From Melioribacteraceae bacterium (lineage in GTDB: Bacteria; Bacteroidota; Ignavibacteria; Ignavibacteriales; Melioribacteraceae): a DNA stretch of 64,000 nucleotides. The notes under the pieces were generated by a model. The model made no database searches. It was given only the letters and a program-made list of their open reading frames with translations, and was not told where the DNA came from. The stretch lies in NCBI GenBank assembly GCA_016342755.1, contig JAEINS010000019.1:1-64000 (forward strand). The letters are read 5' to 3'. The stretch's first letter is position 1, and every line of letters starts with the position of its first letter. Position numbers and translations under genes: made by a program. Of this stretch, positions 1-8,841 are shown piece by piece.

Positions 1-218
1 ATCAGTTTAAAATGGAAAAAGCTTCCCGAAAAGAGAAGCTTTTGTTGTGGGAGTACATGGATTCGAACCAAGGACCTTCCCGACTGAAGTCGGGACGCTC
101 AAAAGCAAAGTCTAATGTAAATATCTCAAACATGATTTTGGATCAGTTTAAAATGGAAAAAGCTTCCCGAAAAGAGAAGCTTTTGTTGTGGGAGTACATG
201 GATTCGAACCAAGGACCT
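1..218. repeat. Direct duplication of a 77-bp segment carrying the 3' half of tRNA-Val
   Basis: Bases 1-77 and 142-218 are identical, 141 bp apart. The unit holds a small hairpin (agcttcccg / gagaagct) and the T-arm plus 3' acceptor strand of a minus-strand tRNA-Val. The right copy continues into a complete tRNA. The left copy breaks off into a palindrome. The window starts inside the left copy, so the repeat may extend further left. Confidence 0.9.
48..100 (-). pseudogene. tRNA-Val remnant with a palindrome in place of the anticodon arm
   Basis: Reading the minus strand, bases 77-48 match the T-arm and acceptor 3' strand of the intact tRNA-Val exactly. The anticodon arm is replaced by a perfect inverted repeat, tcccgac-tgaa-gtcggga on the + strand (78-95). 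Beyond the shared cgctc (96-100) no D-arm or matching acceptor 5' strand exists. The anticodon loop would have six bases if a five-pair stem is kept, which is not canonical. I therefore read it as a remnant of a partial duplication, not a working tRNA. Confidence 0.75.
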
Positions 219-263
219 CCTGCTTGTAAGGCAGGCGCTCTAAACCAACTGAGCTATACTCCC
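189..263 (-). tRNA. tRNA-Val (anticodon UAC)
   Basis: The minus strand folds as a cloverleaf. The acceptor stem is GGGAGTA/TACTCCC with discriminator A, the D-arm contains AGCTCAGTTGG, the anticodon stem is CCTGC/GCAGG around CTTACAA, and the T-loop is TTCGAAT. The anticodon TAC reads Val codons. The T-stem has one T-T mismatch. CCA is not encoded. A short hairpin with a T-run follows downstream on the minus strand. Confidence 0.93.
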
Positions 264-417
264 ATCAAATATTGATGTCAAACATCATTTCAAAATTAGA
301 TTCTAAATTTATGGAGTTGTAAAATAAAATGCAATAGTAAAAATAACTTTTTTATCAGTTAGGACAAGTCTTAGCATTTTTTTATTTTTCCATTATAATC
401 AAATTTTCTTAATACTG

Positions 418-1095
418 ATGAAAAAACTATCTAAAAAAGCAAAACAAAACTTAGAACTAACAATTATAATAGCTATTGGAGTATTGAGTATACTTTTATG
501 GAATACTCCGGTTATATATCCAATAAAGCTGTTTGTAGTGTTGCTTCACGAAATAAGCCATGGAATTGCCGCCATTTTAACTGGCGGAGCAATAAGTGAA
601 ATAATAGTTTCGTATAATCTTGGCGGATTATGTAAAACCTATTCCGGAAATGAAATTGTAATTGCATCTGCCGGATATTTAGGAAGTCTGGTATTCGGAG
701 TCTGGATGTTTATGTCCGCATACAATTACAACCACAGCAGATGGCTTTGCAACGGATTGGCAATAATGTTTGTGATTGTAACAATTGCATTTATCTCAAA
801 TATTCTTGGTATCTTATTTGCGGTTATCTTTACGCTGGTTTTATTTCTATCACCAAGGTATTTTAATAAAACCGCTCATGTTTATGTGATGAAAGGGTTA
901 GGATTTGTAAGTTGTTTATATGTTTTGGTAGATATAAAAGAAGATTTATTAACACTTGAAAATAGAGTTACGGATGCACATATTTTAGCACAAATAACTG
1001 GTGTAAGTCATTTAGTTTGGGGTTTAACATGGTTCGTAATAACACTTGTCACCGTTTATTTCCTTCTTAAATTCAGTTATAAAAAGGGAATGTAA
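418..1095 (+). CDS. M50-family (M50B-like) membrane metallopeptidase
   Basis: This 225-residue integral membrane protein has about five or six hydrophobic segments. The first spans roughly residues 14-28. A zinc-binding HEISH motif (residues 44-48) sits at the start of a membrane helix, followed by a glycine-rich stretch, as in M50 intramembrane proteases and their M50B relatives. No PDZ domain is present, so it is not a full-length RseP. The M50B-like group is mostly uncharacterised, and the substrate is unknown. The next gene starts 19 bp downstream, so the two may be co-transcribed. The second zinc ligand motif (NxxPxxxLDG in classical M50) is not recognisable, which lowers confidence in protease activity. 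Confidence 0.72.
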   Translation: MKKLSKKAKQNLELTIIIAIGVLSILLWNTPVIYPIKLFVVLLHEISHGIAAILTGGAISEIIVSYNLGGLCKTYSGNEIVIASAGYLGSLVFGVWMFMSAYNYNHSRWLCNGLAIMFVIVTIAFISNILGILFAVIFTLVLFLSPRYFNKTAHVYVMKGLGFVSCLYVLVDIKEDLLTLENRVTDAHILAQITGVSHLVWGLTWFVITLVTVYFLLKFSYKKGM

Positions 1096-1114
1096 AAATT
1101 AAAGAAAGTATAAT

Positions 1115-1918
1115 ATGAGTTTAAAGATAAAAGTTTTAGGAAGTTCGTCTTCGGGTAACGCAACACTTATTTGGAACAGTAAAGGCGGGGTTTTAATTGA
1201 TTGTGGTTTTACTCTCAGGAATATGACTGAAAAATTAGAGGAAATCAATTTAAGTTTTAAGGATATTTCCTGTCTATTAATTTCACACATGCATTCAGAT
1301 CATGTTAATAATGCTGTTATAAACAGACTGGTTAATGAGAATATTCAGATATTATTGAATTACAAACTACTTGCTCCAATCCGGCAAAAATATTCAGCTA
1401 TAAATAAAGCGGTAAAAAAAGGATTAGTTAAATTATTTAATGAAGAAGAACTAATTGTAAACGGATTTAGAATTAAAAATTTCCAGGTCCCCCATGATTC
1501 ACATGGCGGATGTTATGGTTTTAACATTGTATATAACGGACAGAAAATTTCCATAGCAACGGATATTGGCTATTCTGATAATTCTATTATTGAACGATTT
1601 TATAACTCAGATTTAATTGTTCTTGAATCGAATCATGATGATGAAATGCTTCATAATTCCGGCAGACCGCATATGCTTATCGAAAGAATTAAAAATATTG
1701 GACATTTATCTAATGAACAATGTGGTGAAATTCTTTCTACAGTTGCAGAAAATTCTGAAAATATACCAAAACAGATTATTCTTGCGCATTTAAGTAAAGA
1801 ATGTAATACTCATGATAAAGCTATGAATATTGTTTCAGTCGCGCTTAAAGATAAAATTGATTCGGAAAATATTTATACAGCTCATCATTCTAAAGGAAGT
1901 GAAATATTGGAAGTTTAA
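1115..1918 (+). CDS. MBL-fold hydrolase of the WalJ/YycJ family
   Basis: This 267-residue cytoplasmic metallo-beta-lactamase-fold protein has the zinc-binding motif H58-x-H60-x-D62-H63 after an N-terminal GSSSSGN strand-turn. Further family marks are the VPHDSHGG segment, the LESNHD segment and the GHLSN segment towards the C-terminus. This order is typical of YycJ/WalJ proteins, which are proposed 5'-3' exonuclease-like hydrolases linked to cell-wall and replication control in Firmicutes. Here no WalKR genes are nearby, so the role is inferred from family membership only. The length matches the family. Confidence 0.85.
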   Translation: MSLKIKVLGSSSSGNATLIWNSKGGVLIDCGFTLRNMTEKLEEINLSFKDISCLLISHMHSDHVNNAVINRLVNENIQILLNYKLLAPIRQKYSAINKAVKKGLVKLFNEEELIVNGFRIKNFQVPHDSHGGCYGFNIVYNGQKISIATDIGYSDNSIIERFYNSDLIVLESNHDDEMLHNSGRPHMLIERIKNIGHLSNEQCGEILSTVAENSENIPKQIILAHLSKECNTHDKAMNIVSVALKDKIDSENIYTAHHSKGSEILEV

Positions 1919-1993
1919 TTTTAGTAAAACTGATTGATTAGTAGGACTGTCAATCTGTAATTAAAGTAGCTTGTTTTTTACTGTTGCAAATAA

Positions 1994-2014
1994 CGCGGAT
2001 TGCAAGCAATCCAC
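1994..2014. repeat. Short palindrome upstream of the PBP4-like gene
   Basis: The arms ggattgc and gcaatcc (1997-2003 and 2006-2012) are separated by only two bases. It lies in the 127-bp gap before the carboxypeptidase. It could be a dispersed REP-like element or an operator. No second copy was noticed in the window. Confidence 0.4.
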
Positions 2015-2045
2015 GATACAAATATAAATCTGCGATAAATATTTA

Positions 2046-3530
2046 ATGGGGAATATGAAAATGTTAAAAAAATTAGCTATTGTTTCATTTTTGTTATTTT
2101 TAGTTTCATGCGGAACTGTAAACACAGTTTCAAATGATTATGATCTTCTAAAACAAGAAATTGAAAATAAATTCACCGATACTTTATTTGCCCATGCTCA
2201 TTGGGGCGTTCTCATAAAATCTCTTGATACTGATGAAATCTGGTATGAACGAAACTCAGATAAAATGTTTATGCCTGCTTCCAACGAAAAAATCCTAACA
2301 ACTTCTTCCGCGTTAACAAAATTTGGTCCCGATTACAAATTCAAAACAATTCTTAAATATTACGGTGTTATTGAAGATTCAGCACTAAAAGGTGATCTGA
2401 TAGTCTGGGGAAATGGAGATCCGACTTTTTACACACGTCTTTACGATTCGCCCACAACTGTATTTGAAAGCTTTGCGGATTTCTTGATCTCAAAAGGGAT
2501 TTATATAATTGATGGGAATTTAATTGGTGATGATAATGCGTTTGACGATCAGCATATTGGAAATGGCTGGCCTTTAGATGGTTTAAGCGCATGGTATTTT
2601 GCTGAAGTTGGTCCGCTTCAGGTAAATGAAAATTATGTCGATCTTGAAATAATTCCGCCGGGGGATGAAAATTCAGAGTTAGAAATAATTCCTAATTTAG
2701 AGAGTAAATATTACACAATTAAAAATGAGATTATACTTTCTGATACCGGAAAAACCAGAGTCTACGCTTCAAGAGATTTTGGTACAAACGAAATTGTTAT
2801 AAAAGGGAATATGGCTTATGGAAGTAAACCCAGGACAATTTCGCCAACTATAACTAATCCTACAAAATTTTATGTAACCGTGTTGAAAGAGACATTTGAA
2901 AGAAAGGGAATTGAGATTACCGGGAAAGCTGTTGACTGTGACGACATTGAGAATTTTGAAAATAAATATGCTGTTCTAACTGAACTTTTTGTTCATAATT
3001 CTAAACCATTAAACGAAATCATAAAAGTGCTGATGAAAAAGAGCCAGAATGTTTATGCAGAAACTTACACACGTTTACTCGGATGGGAAGAATTTGGATT
3101 AGGCAGTTTTGAAAACGGCAGAAAAGTAGTTCAGAAGCAATTAAACAAGTTCGGAATAAATGAAAATGATTTTCAATATTCTGACGGATCGGGATTATCA
3201 AGATATAACTTTGTTAGTCCGAAGCAGATTGTAAAAATTCTGGAAGGAATGAAAGATACTGAATATTGGCAATACTGGATAGATGCTTTGCCGGTTGCCG
3301 GAGTAGACGGGACGTTAAAAAGCCGAATGAAGGGAACAAGAGCCGAAGGGAATGTGAAAGCCAAGACAGGAACTATTGCAAATGTGCGGGGATTGTCTGG
3401 TTATATTACAACTGAAAGCGGAGAAAATCTTGTATTTTCTTTCTTAATTAACGGACATTTAAGAACAAGTAAACAAACTGAACAAATTACAGATTCTGTG
3501 CTGGAATTAATTTCAAATTATTCCAGATAA
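2046..3530 (+). CDS. dacB: D-alanyl-D-alanine carboxypeptidase/endopeptidase, PBP4 type (peptidase S13)
   Basis: This 494-residue exported penicillin-binding protein trims or cleaves peptidoglycan cross-links. The N-terminus is a lipoprotein signal with lipobox LVSC (Cys22 from this start). The three active-site motifs are present: SNEK (Ser79, Lys82), the S13 signature DGSGLSRYN (about 380-388) and KTGT (440-443). The long stretch between motif 1 and motif 2 is usual for PBP4. The start could also be the in-frame ATG at 2055 or 2061; the GGGG at 2048-2051 would favour 2055. A 10-bp inverted repeat follows the stop codon. Confidence 0.9.
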   Translation: MGNMKMLKKLAIVSFLLFLVSCGTVNTVSNDYDLLKQEIENKFTDTLFAHAHWGVLIKSLDTDEIWYERNSDKMFMPASNEKILTTSSALTKFGPDYKFKTILKYYGVIEDSALKGDLIVWGNGDPTFYTRLYDSPTTVFESFADFLISKGIYIIDGNLIGDDNAFDDQHIGNGWPLDGLSAWYFAEVGPLQVNENYVDLEIIPPGDENSELEIIPNLESKYYTIKNEIILSDTGKTRVYASRDFGTNEIVIKGNMAYGSKPRTISPTITNPTKFYVTVLKETFERKGIEITGKAVDCDDIENFENKYAVLTELFVHNSKPLNEIIKVLMKKSQNVYAETYTRLLGWEEFGLGSFENGRKVVQKQLNKFGINENDFQYSDGSGLSRYNFVSPKQIVKILEGMKDTEYWQYWIDALPVAGVDGTLKSRMKGTRAEGNVKAKTGTIANVRGLSGYITTESGENLVFSFLINGHLRTSKQTEQITDSVLELISNYSR

Positions 3531-3585
3531 TTTGTAGAAAATAGATAAAATATTAAAAAATTTTCAAGAAATTTTTGTTTTAAAA

Positions 3586-3615
3586 ATTAAGTCAGTTTTG
3601 ATGTTCTGACTTAAT
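3586..3615 (+). terminator. Inverted repeat after dacB
   Basis: Perfect 10-bp arms, attaagtcag and ctgacttaat, enclose a 10-base loop 56 bp after the dacB stop. There is no clear T-run, so it may be a processing hairpin or an operator instead of an intrinsic terminator. Confidence 0.45.
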
Positions 3616-3723
3616 GTTATCAGCGACTTTTCTTTATTTTCATAATTACTTTTGCGATAAATGTAACTTCCCAATGTGAAAGAAAAAGCTTCAATTTTGT
3701 ATTAAGAAAATCTTTTTAGTTTG

Positions 3724-3755
3724 GTTGCTATTACATAAACGCAATACTATATTTT
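3724..3755 (+). promoter_or_regulatory. Candidate Bacteroidetes-type promoter of pruA
   Basis: GTTG (3724-3727), a 20-bp spacer and TATATTTT (3748-3755) resemble the TTTG / TAnnTTTG elements recognised by the primary sigma factor of Bacteroidetes. This would give a leader of about 50 bases before the GGAGG site of pruA. It was found by eye in AT-rich DNA, so chance matches are possible. Confidence 0.4.
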
Positions 3756-3811
3756 CGACAGTTTTTTCTTATAAATGTGATTTATGAAACTTAAAATGAC
3801 GGAGGTTTTTA

Positions 3812-5443
3812 ATGACTAATGCTTATTTTAGAGTGCCTGAACCGGTTAACGAACCAATTATGGCCTACACACCTGGGAGTCCAGAAAAAGAAGAGTTAAA
3901 AAGAACTATTCAGGAAATGAAATCTACTCAGATTGAAGTTCCAATTATCATAAACGGTGAAGCTGTAAAAACCGGTAATATGGCTGATATGAGAGTTCCT
4001 CATGATCATCAGGTATTATTAGGTACTTATCATAAAGCTGGCGAAAAAGAAGTTAACATGGCAATTGAAGCTGCTTTAGAAGCTAGAAAAGCCTGGTCAA
4101 AAATGCCTTGGGAACATCGTGCATCAATATTCTTAAAAGCTGCTGATTTATTAGCCGGTCCATGGAGACAAAGAATAAACGCCGCAACAATGCTTGGTCA
4201 GTCAAAAGTTGCATATCAGGCAGAAATTGATTCTGCATGTGAACTTATTGATTTCTGGAGATTTAACGCATTTTATATGGCTGAACTAATGGAAGAACAA
4301 CCATATTCGCCAGAAGGAATGTGGAACAGAGTTGATTACAGACCTTTAGAAGGTTTTGTATTTGCTGTAACTCCATTCAACTTTACATCAATTGCTGGTA
4401 ACTTACCAACTGCTCCTGCAATGGTAGGTAACGTTGCATTATGGAAACCTGCTTCTAGCTCAGTTTATTCTGGCTACTGGTTAATGAAATTATTAGAAGA
4501 AGCTGGTTTACCAAAAGGTGTTGTAAATTTTGTACCTGGTTCTGGCGGACAAGTTGGAAACCCGGTAATGGCAAGCCCGGATTTAGCTGGTATCCATTTT
4601 ACAGGTTCTACAGCTGTATTCCAAGGTATGTGGAAAACTGTTGGTGATAACTTAAGCAAGATGAAATATTATCCACGTATAGTTGGTGAAACTGGTGGTA
4701 AAGACTTTATCTTTGCTCATAACAGTGCTGATGTTCAAGCTTTAGCTATTGCTGCATTACGAGGTGCTTTTGAGTATCAGGGACAAAAATGTTCAGCTGC
4801 TTCAAGAATGTATGTTCCAAAATCAATCTGGGCAGAATTCAAAGAAATATATGTTGCTGCTGTAAACGAAATAAAAATGGGTGATCCTGAAGACTTTACG
4901 AACTTTATGGGTGCTGTAATTGATAAAAACGCTTTCAGAGATATTACTGGTTACATAGATTATGCTAAAGAATCTGATGAAGCTGAATTTATTACTGGTG
5001 GAAATTATGACGATTCGAAAGGTTACTTTATTGAGCCGACTACAATAGTTACTACTAATCCTAAATTCAAAACTATGGAAGAAGAAATCTTTGGTCCTGT
5101 ATTAACAATTTATGTTTATGAAGATGAAAAGTTTGATGAAGCTTTAGAGCTTTGCGATACAACTTCTCCATACGCATTAACTGGTGCTATTTGGGCGCAA
5201 GACAGATATGCTTTAATAAAAATGGCAGACAAATTAGAAAACACAGCTGGTAATTTTTATTTTAATGATAAACCTACTGGTGCGGTTGTTGGTCAGCAGC
5301 CTTTTGGTGGCGGTCGTGCTTCTGGCACTAATGATAAAGCTGGTTCTGCAATGAATATTTTACGCTGGATGACAGCCAGAACTATGAAAGAAACTTTCAA
5401 TCCTGCTAAAGAATGGAAATATCCTTTCATGTCTGAAAAATAA
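3812..5443 (+). CDS. pruA: L-glutamate gamma-semialdehyde (1-pyrroline-5-carboxylate) dehydrogenase
   Basis: This enzyme oxidises glutamate semialdehyde to glutamate with NAD+, the second step of proline degradation; arginine or ornithine breakdown can also feed it. The 543-residue protein is an aldehyde dehydrogenase of the P5CDH branch. Catalytic Cys327 lies in QGQKCSAAS, the general base Glu293 in GETGGKD, and FTGS and the FGGGRASGTNDKAG segment mark the NAD and substrate sites. A strong GGAGG precedes the ATG. No proline dehydrogenase domain is fused and none is adjacent. A UUCG-loop terminator follows the gene. The OTC/carbamate kinase genes about 13 kb downstream could supply ornithine-derived substrate, but that link is inference. 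Confidence 0.94.
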   Translation: MTNAYFRVPEPVNEPIMAYTPGSPEKEELKRTIQEMKSTQIEVPIIINGEAVKTGNMADMRVPHDHQVLLGTYHKAGEKEVNMAIEAALEARKAWSKMPWEHRASIFLKAADLLAGPWRQRINAATMLGQSKVAYQAEIDSACELIDFWRFNAFYMAELMEEQPYSPEGMWNRVDYRPLEGFVFAVTPFNFTSIAGNLPTAPAMVGNVALWKPASSSVYSGYWLMKLLEEAGLPKGVVNFVPGSGGQVGNPVMASPDLAGIHFTGSTAVFQGMWKTVGDNLSKMKYYPRIVGETGGKDFIFAHNSADVQALAIAALRGAFEYQGQKCSAASRMYVPKSIWAEFKEIYVAAVNEIKMGDPEDFTNFMGAVIDKNAFRDITGYIDYAKESDEAEFITGGNYDDSKGYFIEPTTIVTTNPKFKTMEEEIFGPVLTIYVYEDEKFDEALELCDTTSPYALTGAIWAQDRYALIKMADKLENTAGNFYFNDKPTGAVVGQQPFGGGRASGTNDKAGSAMNILRWMTARTMKETFNPAKEWKYPFMSEK

Positions 5444-5470
5444 AATCTTAGAAATATGTAGATGTGAGAA

Positions 5471-5498
5471 AGGCGAACTTCGGTTCGCCTTTTTTTTT
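5471..5498 (+). terminator. Intrinsic terminator of pruA
   Basis: An 8-bp stem (aggcgaac / gttcgcct) is capped by a UUCG tetraloop and followed by eight T residues. It could also stop minus-strand transcription from the DUF4870-type gene. Confidence 0.92.
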
Positions 5499-5513
5499 GT
5501 AAAGTTTTAGCAA

Positions 5514-5893
5514 CTACTTAATCAATCTCAAATTAAGCGGATATCTGTACCTTACGCCTTCGTTTGCTTTAATTGCACCGATTATTGTTACAATTAATAC
5601 AAATAGTCCTAATGCAATAAGAACAAAAATTCCGATTAATAAGAAAACCAGTATTACACCAATTATACCATAGATTAATACACTTATCTGGAAATTTAAA
5701 ACTTCTTTCCCCCCTGATCATCTACAAGAGGGAATTCATCTCTTTTCATCATCCAGATAATCATCGGTCCTACAATACTTCCAACTATTGGGATTACAAA
5801 TCCGGTAAAAGTAATTAAGTGGCAAAGCATTGCAAAAGTTCTTTCGTCGCGCGATGGAGTGTTGTTCTCATGAATTGTATTATTCTCTTCCAT
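5514..5893 (-). pseudogene. DUF4870-type small membrane protein, frameshifted at a G6 tract
   Basis: The minus strand encodes a DUF4870-like protein (ERTFAMLCHLITFTG, then a first membrane segment, then MMKRDEFPLVDDQG). After DQG the reading frame meets six G residues (+ strand C run near 5709-5714) and stops early as GGKKF. In another frame the sequence continues without a stop as KEVLNFQIS, two hydrophobic helices and RYRYPLNLRLIK, ending at 5514. One extra G, or two fewer, restores the whole family-length protein. The start at 5893 is preferred because GAGGG lies just upstream. It may be an assembly error, a real mutation or a slippage-controlled gene. Function is unknown. Confidence 0.8.
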
Positions 5894-6023
5894 AATTCCC
5901 TCGATTATTTGTTTATAATAATTGAAATATTCTTGTTTCATAAAATAATAATTATTTATAGAAATAAAATATTTTATATTTTTCAGTTTGAAATATTTTG
6001 ATTTACAAAAAACATGGTGATTT

Positions 6024-7358
6024 ATGGATGCAGTTATACTTGCAAGATTACAATTTGCAATGACTATCGGATTTCATTTCTTTTTTCCTCCCATTACTAT
6101 AGGACTTGCCTGGCTTTTAGTAATTGTTGAAACAATTGGCTGGCGAAAAAAAAATGAAATCTATGTAAAGATTGGAAAGTTTTTTGGGAAGATTTTAGCA
6201 CTTACATTTGCAGTTGGTGTTGCAACCGGAATTGTAATGGAATTTCAGTTCGGAACTAACTGGGCGGAATATTCAAAGTTTGTTGGTGATATTTTTGGTG
6301 CTCCTTTAGCGGCCGAAGGTGTATTCGCTTTTTTTCTTGAATCAGGATTTTTAGGTCTTTATCTCTTTGGAAGAGACAAGGTTTCTAAAGGTGTACATTG
6401 GTTCTCCGGACTTATGGTAGCACTTGGATCAACTATGTCTGCCTTCTGGATTTTAGTTGCAAACTCATGGCAACAGACTCCGGCCGGATTTGTATTGAGA
6501 AACGGCAGAGCAGAATTAACAAGTTTTTACGATGCTGTTTTTAATGAATCAATGCTAATCAGATTTTTCCATACAATTGATGCAGCTATAATTTCCGGAG
6601 CTTTTATAATGGCAGGTGTGGCGGCTTATTTCTTATTAAGAAAGCAGCATATTGAATTTTCAAAAGCCGCTATGAAGGTTGCTGTAATAGTTGGTATAAT
6701 TTCTTCCTTATTAGAATTATTCCCATTCGGGCATGAACACGCAAAGCAAGTTGCACAAACTCAGCCGGAAAAATTTGCAGCTATAGAAGGTTTATATAAC
6801 GAGGAAGATGGAAGCCCAATGGTACTTTTTGCATTGCCGTTCGATAATCCGCCAGAATTAAAAGGTGTTATCGAAATACCAGGTATTTTAGGTTATATGG
6901 TATTTGGTGATCCTGATGCAAAATTTTTAACACTAGCAGAAGTTCCTAAAGAAGATAGACCCCCACTTTGGTTAACCTTTGTATCATTCCATAACATGGT
7001 AATATTAGGAATGTATTTCATTGGCATAATGTTACTTGCCGGATATCTTATTAAGAAAGATAAACTCTGGGATAATAAATTAGTTCTAAAGGCGTTTGTA
7101 TGGTCAATGCCGCTACCACTTATTGCGTGTCAACTAGGATGGATAACAGCCGAAGTTGGCAGACAGCCATGGATAGTTTATAAAATGCTTAGAACAAGCG
7201 ATGCAATTTCTGTAACAGTATCAGCCGGGGAAATTCTTTTCTCTATAATTTTATTTGGTTTAATTTATTTGATGCTGGGTTCTTTGTACATTTTTCTTTT
7301 TAGAAATAAATTAAAACATGGTCCTGAACCGATTGAAGTTAAAGGGGAGGTGGCGTAA
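6024..7358 (+). CDS. cydA: Cytochrome bd quinol oxidase subunit I
   Basis: This is the heme-bearing subunit of the inner-membrane bd oxidase, which reduces O2 to water with electrons from quinol. The 444-residue polytopic protein has His18 in the first helix (heme ligand equivalent to His19 in E. coli) and the GHEHAKQVAQTQPEKFAAIEG region with the second conserved His and the quinol-loop QPEK. A GRQPW segment lies near the C-terminal helices. It is shorter than the 522-residue E. coli protein, as expected for the short Q-loop type. The stop TAA overlaps the ATG of cydB by one base, so the two are translationally coupled. No cydX or cydDC is nearby. Confidence 0.95.
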   Translation: MDAVILARLQFAMTIGFHFFFPPITIGLAWLLVIVETIGWRKKNEIYVKIGKFFGKILALTFAVGVATGIVMEFQFGTNWAEYSKFVGDIFGAPLAAEGVFAFFLESGFLGLYLFGRDKVSKGVHWFSGLMVALGSTMSAFWILVANSWQQTPAGFVLRNGRAELTSFYDAVFNESMLIRFFHTIDAAIISGAFIMAGVAAYFLLRKQHIEFSKAAMKVAVIVGIISSLLELFPFGHEHAKQVAQTQPEKFAAIEGLYNEEDGSPMVLFALPFDNPPELKGVIEIPGILGYMVFGDPDAKFLTLAEVPKEDRPPLWLTFVSFHNMVILGMYFIGIMLLAGYLIKKDKLWDNKLVLKAFVWSMPLPLIACQLGWITAEVGRQPWIVYKMLRTSDAISVTVSAGEILFSIILFGLIYLMLGSLYIFLFRNKLKHGPEPIEVKGEVA

Positions 7359-8377
7359 TGGATCTTAATATAATTTGGTTTATTCTTATTGCGGTTTTAA
7401 TTATTGGTTACGCAATTTTAGACGGATTCGATTTTGGAGTCGGAATCCTTCATCTATTTGCCAAAAATGAAAATGAAAAACGGATTGGAATAAATGCAAT
7501 TGCTCCGGTTTGGGATGGAAACGAAGTCTGGCTTCTTACTGCCGGCGGAGCTTTGTTCGCGGCATTTCCAATTGTTTATGCTTCAGTATTTAGCGGATTT
7601 TATATTGCAATTATGCTTCTGCTTGTCGCGCTAATTTTTAGAGCAGTATCAATGGAATTTCGTGGTAAAGTTGAATCTGAATCATGGCGAAAAACCTGGG
7701 ATGTTGCTTTTGGAATTGGAAGTACGCTTCCACCTGTATTATTTGGTGTTGCAATTGGTAATATAATTAGAGGAATTCCTCTAAATGCGAATCATGATTT
7801 TACCGGAACATTTTTATCGTTACTAAATCCTTACGCTGTATTAGTAGGAGTTCTTAGTTTAGTATTGTTTACAATGCACGGAGCTATTTATCTTACCATG
7901 AAAACTGAGGAAGAACATAAAACCAGAATGATAAATATTATCCCGACTTTATGGATAGCGTTTGTTACCATATATTTTGTTGTAACACTTTATTCAATTT
8001 TCGAATCAAAATTTTTGTTCGATGGAATTTTATCAAATCCAATATTCTGGATTACATTTCCGGTAATGATTGCAACAATAATTTTTATACCGGTCTTTGT
8101 TAAGTCAGGTAAATTTGGACGGGCGTTTTTATGTTCTTCAATTACAATTGCCGCAATGGTAACTTTAATGGCAATCGGGTTATTCCCGAATTTTGTACCG
8201 TCATTAAACGATAACTTAGCGCAAAGTTTAACTATATATAACGCGTCTTCTTCGCAAAGAACTCTTGAAACAATGTTATACATTGCTCTTCTGGGAATGC
8301 CTCTGGTAATTGGTTATACAAGTTTTATATATAGAATTTTCAAAGGGAAAGTTGTGTTGAATGAGGATAGTTATTAG
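7358..8377 (+). CDS. cydB: Cytochrome bd quinol oxidase subunit II
   Basis: The 339-residue partner of CydA has about eight or nine membrane helices. The N-terminal YAILDGFDFGVG and the VWDGNEVWLL segments are hallmark CydB motifs. The gene begins inside the cydA stop (TAATG) and ends before a strong terminator-like hairpin, so cydAB forms a two-gene operon. A high-affinity terminal oxidase of this kind commonly serves low-oxygen respiration or oxygen removal in anaerobes; which applies here cannot be told from the sequence. Confidence 0.95.
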   Translation: MDLNIIWFILIAVLIIGYAILDGFDFGVGILHLFAKNENEKRIGINAIAPVWDGNEVWLLTAGGALFAAFPIVYASVFSGFYIAIMLLLVALIFRAVSMEFRGKVESESWRKTWDVAFGIGSTLPPVLFGVAIGNIIRGIPLNANHDFTGTFLSLLNPYAVLVGVLSLVLFTMHGAIYLTMKTEEEHKTRMINIIPTLWIAFVTIYFVVTLYSIFESKFLFDGILSNPIFWITFPVMIATIIFIPVFVKSGKFGRAFLCSSITIAAMVTLMAIGLFPNFVPSLNDNLAQSLTIYNASSSQRTLETMLYIALLGMPLVIGYTSFIYRIFKGKVVLNEDSY

Positions 8378-8412
8378 AAGAAAGTTTACAGTTTTAAGTT
8401 AACGGTTTACAG

Positions 8413-8443
8413 AAGCCCAATGTTTAAAATGTTGGGCTTTTTA
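8413..8443 (+). terminator. Terminator of cydAB
   Basis: The stem aagcccaa / ttgggctt with an AT-rich loop is followed by a run of T residues, 36 bp after the cydB stop. Confidence 0.85.
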
Positions 8444-8841
8444 TATTGCCGCACATTCTAACTCTGCAAAGATCGTTCTAAGTGTAAAGGGAAGTTATTG
8501 GGATAATCTATTAAATAAGGATTAAATATAATTCTGGCAAAAATTATTTCATCAGAATACCTGATGTTTATTTCTTTGCAGCGGTAAAATCATTTACCCG
8601 TTTATCTAATTATCAGAGTTATATCTTCAAAATATTTTAACAGCAATGATAGATTGTCTTCATCATAAACTATAGCTTATCAAAGATAATAATTGAAACT
8701 TATTGAATATGATAAGCTGGAATGTTCTTCACAAATTCATTCTGCAATTTTGCAAGTAAATTGGACTTATATTATGCATATTAGTGGCATAAAAGATGAA
8801 ATATTCGGAAGATTATACTGTTAAGTTTGGAGAAACTATAA
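8444..8841. other. Non-coding stretch between cydB and the MFS gene
   Basis: About 400 bp with no convincing gene on either strand. The only structure seen is a 9-bp inverted repeat, agcttatca (8674-8682) and tgataagct (8710-8718), with a 27-base loop. A GGAGA ribosome-binding site for the next gene lies near 8829. Confidence 0.5.

Noticed and set aside
48-100. Possible UGA-reading (selenocysteine-like) tRNA in the left repeat copy
   Set aside because: The sequence TTCA falls in the loop, but the stem-loop has the wrong size and there is no D-arm or 5' acceptor strand, so no cloverleaf can form.
12-275. Open reading frame covering both tRNA-Val repeat copies
   Set aside because: It encodes the same peptide twice only because the DNA is duplicated, and it reads antisense through a real tRNA.
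7990-8283. 97-codon minus-strand frame inside cydB
   Set aside because: It lies antisense to well-conserved CydB sequence and shows no domain.
8674-8718. 9-bp inverted repeat as an operator or small RNA
   Set aside because: The 27-base loop and AT-rich context make chance likely; no second copy or nearby promoter supports it.
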